Shown here: in pieces, positions 62,612 through 64,000 of the stretch
Layout: every line of letters begins with the position of its first letter
How positions within the stretch are numbered: position 1 is the stretch's first letter
Assembly (NCBI GenBank): GCA_023250155.1
Contig: JAHFBG010000005.1
Span: 25,057 to 89,056, forward strand
DNA from: Candidatus Melainabacteria bacterium
GTDB lineage: Bacteria; Cyanobacteriota; Vampirovibrionia; 2-02-FULL-35-15
Direction: 5' to 3'
DNA: 64,000 nt
The notes under the pieces: model-generated
What the model saw: only the letters and a program-made list of their open reading frames with translations
Told to the model about the DNA's origin: nothing
Database searches by the model: none
Made by a program: the position numbers and the translations under genes

Positions 62612-64000
62612 AAAATTTCTTAAGATCAATTAAAGATTTATTCGATATTAGACTAGCAATCTGCCTTATAGTAGTTTGCATTTTATTTCTACCTACTTTA
62701 AACCGTCCATGGCTAATTTACGATGAAAGAATTATCTCAGATAGTATATATTTTCCTAAGGCAAATTCATTCTCTGAGCTATTCGAGATCTTACAGACAT
62801 TTGGATTACATCAACATGTTCTTTCTTCTAATACGATGTACAGCTCAAACTATATAACTAGAACTTGTCCTTTTGGCTTAATTTCCGGAATGCTTTTATC
62901 ATTTTTTTTTAAAGCCAATTCTTTTTACTATCGTTTGTTTAATTTAGCTCTACACTTAGTTAATATAATACTTGTTTACTCAATTCTTAAGTTATTACTC
63001 AATAAAGTAAAACAAACAAATTTCATTGTCCCTGTATTGACTTTGCTTTGGGGTGTACACCCAGTAATGATGGAGTCTGTTTTACTTGCTATTAATTATG
63101 GTTCATTGATCTCTTACATGTTCTTTTTTGTTTTTCTATTAGACTTCTTAAAAAACAAAGAGAAAAACAACTCTCTTCTTAGACGGTTTTTTATACCTTT
63201 ACTCTTTATGATCCCCATGCTCACCAATGAATATATAATCACACTCCCTCTTGTTCTATTTACATTTTCATTCTATGAAAATTATAAAAATAATGATTTT
63301 AAAAAATCCATATCTTTAACGATCACTCACACTAAACCTTATTTCATCGGGCTTTTCATATACATACTTTATTTCTTTTTTATATCTCATTACACCATTA
63401 GTCAGACTTCAAATCATAACTACTTTCTTCTACTAATAGAGCGTATATTCTGGCTCTCTCCTCAAATATTCTTTCACTTATTGAAGCTTGTTTTCTTTCC
63501 ACTCAAGCTCTCAATAGATCAAGGGGTTTTTGTCACACTTGGAAAATCTTTATTTGATCCGTATCCTATCTTTTGTATTTTCCTTATGTCTATTTGGCTT
63601 TTTGTACCACTAGTAGTTTTTCTACTAAAAAGAAGACTAGCAAATTTATTCCTTCTAACCTGGTCTTTTTTCTTTGCTCTGCTCCCATTTCTACATATTC
63701 TTATGCCATCGTATACCCTTGCTGCAGAACGATACCTTTATGCTCCACTGGCGATGATGGTCATAGGGGTTGGAGTTATTTTGAGTGAAATGATTCATAA
63801 GGGGGGTGTACCGCGGTACGCCCTTACAGTAATCCTACTGTTATCGATTCTGTTAACAGGATATTTTATACGTTCATATAATAGAACACAGGACTGGAAA
63901 GATAATTACTCTTTCATTAATTCCTCTTATAAGACTGCAAACAATTCTTTCTTTAAAGCAGTAAGACTTGGCATGCTTGGAAAAGCAATATCAATCATAG
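62608..64000 (+). CDS. TMTC-like GT-C glycosyltransferase, copy 6, 3'-truncated
   Basis: The frame opens at the ATG at 62608 (ATGA overlap with copy 5) and stays open to the window edge, about 464 residues. It has LIYDERIISDSIYFP, VHPVMMESVLLAINYG, ERIFWLSPQIFFHLLKLVFFP, LSIDQG and TLAAERYLYAPLA, so it is a full paralogue with the TPR part probably beyond the edge. It is the most divergent of copies 3-6. A palindrome of different arm sequence lies before the last visible membrane helix. Confidence 0.8.
   Translation, partial: MKNFLRSIKDLFDIRLAICLIVVCILFLPTLNRPWLIYDERIISDSIYFPKANSFSELFEILQTFGLHQHVLSSNTMYSSNYITRTCPFGLISGMLLSFFFKANSFYYRLFNLALHLVNIILVYSILKLLLNKVKQTNFIVPVLTLLWGVHPVMMESVLLAINYGSLISYMFFFVFLLDFLKNKEKNNSLLRRFFIPLLFMIPMLTNEYIITLPLVLFTFSFYENYKNNDFKKSISLTITHTKPYFIGLFIYILYFFFISHYTISQTSNHNYFLLLIERIFWLSPQIFFHLLKLVFFPLKLSIDQGVFVTLGKSLFDPYPIFCIFLMSIWLFVPLVVFLLKRRLANLFLLTWSFFFALLPFLHILMPSYTLAAERYLYAPLAMMVIGVGVILSEMIHKGGVPRYALTVILLLSILLTGYFIRSYNRTQDWKDNYSFINSSYKTANNSFFKAVRLGMLGKAISII
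63802..63827. repeat. Gene-internal palindrome 7 (copy 6)
   Basis: GGGTGTACC and GGTACGCCC flank GC with one G-T-type mismatch, ending CTTAC. It lies at the same loop as palindromes 4 and 6 and encodes GGVPRYALTV, but its arms are unrelated to theirs. Confidence 0.7.

Overview
The window reads as a chromosomal segment of an AT-rich (about one-third G+C by eye), Gram-negative-type bacterium using the standard code. Heptose-1-phosphate adenylyltransferase (RfaE2/HldE type) and several secreted proteins point to a didermal envelope. A cyanobacteria-like bL33 and palindromes resembling those of filamentous cyanobacteria make a relative of Cyanobacteria (Melainabacteria-type lineage) my best guess; this is inference, not proof. 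No phage, insertion sequence with a transposase, or CRISPR array is visible.

Layout. 0-5 kb: a 5'-truncated unknown gene, a DedA membrane protein, HisC, a GT-B glycosyltransferase, PstB and RfaE2. 5-16 kb: mostly lineage-specific genes (a 553-aa two-repeat protein, a nucleotide-sugar dehydrogenase lacking its catalytic cysteine, a 665-aa protein with a PD-(D/E)XK nuclease core, a GIY-YIG endonuclease inside a module with terminal inverted repeats, an orphan YgiT zinc finger, IlvB, and two tandem paralogues of unknown function). 16-31 kb: core genes (PolA, ThiL, a 1310-aa secreted surface protein, Ppx/GppA, tRNA-Leu(CAG), InfC-RpmI-RplT, PrfB with a programmed +1 frameshift, MnmG). 31-44 kb: an HD-domain phosphohydrolase, a 676-aa-reading-frame repeat protein followed by a vestige of a second HD gene, CysK-CysE, a possible structured RNA, an isochorismatase-family enzyme, GatA, a histidine phosphatase, bL33, a FlaA1/PglF-type sugar dehydratase and a DegT aminotransferase. 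44-64 kb: secreted beta-sandwich proteins, a 1371-aa Ser/Thr-rich surface protein, then six tandem paralogues of a TMTC-like GT-C membrane glycosyltransferase fused to TPR repeats, the last running off the window.

Two signals stand out. First, the 40-64 kb region looks like a surface-glycosylation locus: sugar-precursor enzymes (dehydratase, aminotransferase), abundant Ser/Thr-rich secreted targets and six candidate O-glycosyltransferases that all keep an Asp-Glu pair in the first outer loop. Second, a family of short palindromes (variable arms, conserved CTCTAC-type right end) sits in frame inside three of those glycosyltransferase genes, seven copies, read in different frames in different places. 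Related palindromes lie between hisC and its neighbour and between infC and rpmI. A separate repeat flanks the GIY-YIG gene and recurs alone near 42.9 kb.

Other notable elements are a 108-nt near-symmetrical hairpin before polA, a 197-nt rod-shaped inverted repeat before the cysK promoter, an 80-nt repeat insertion inside thiL, and an overlooked 29-aa very basic reading frame coupled to the aminotransferase gene.
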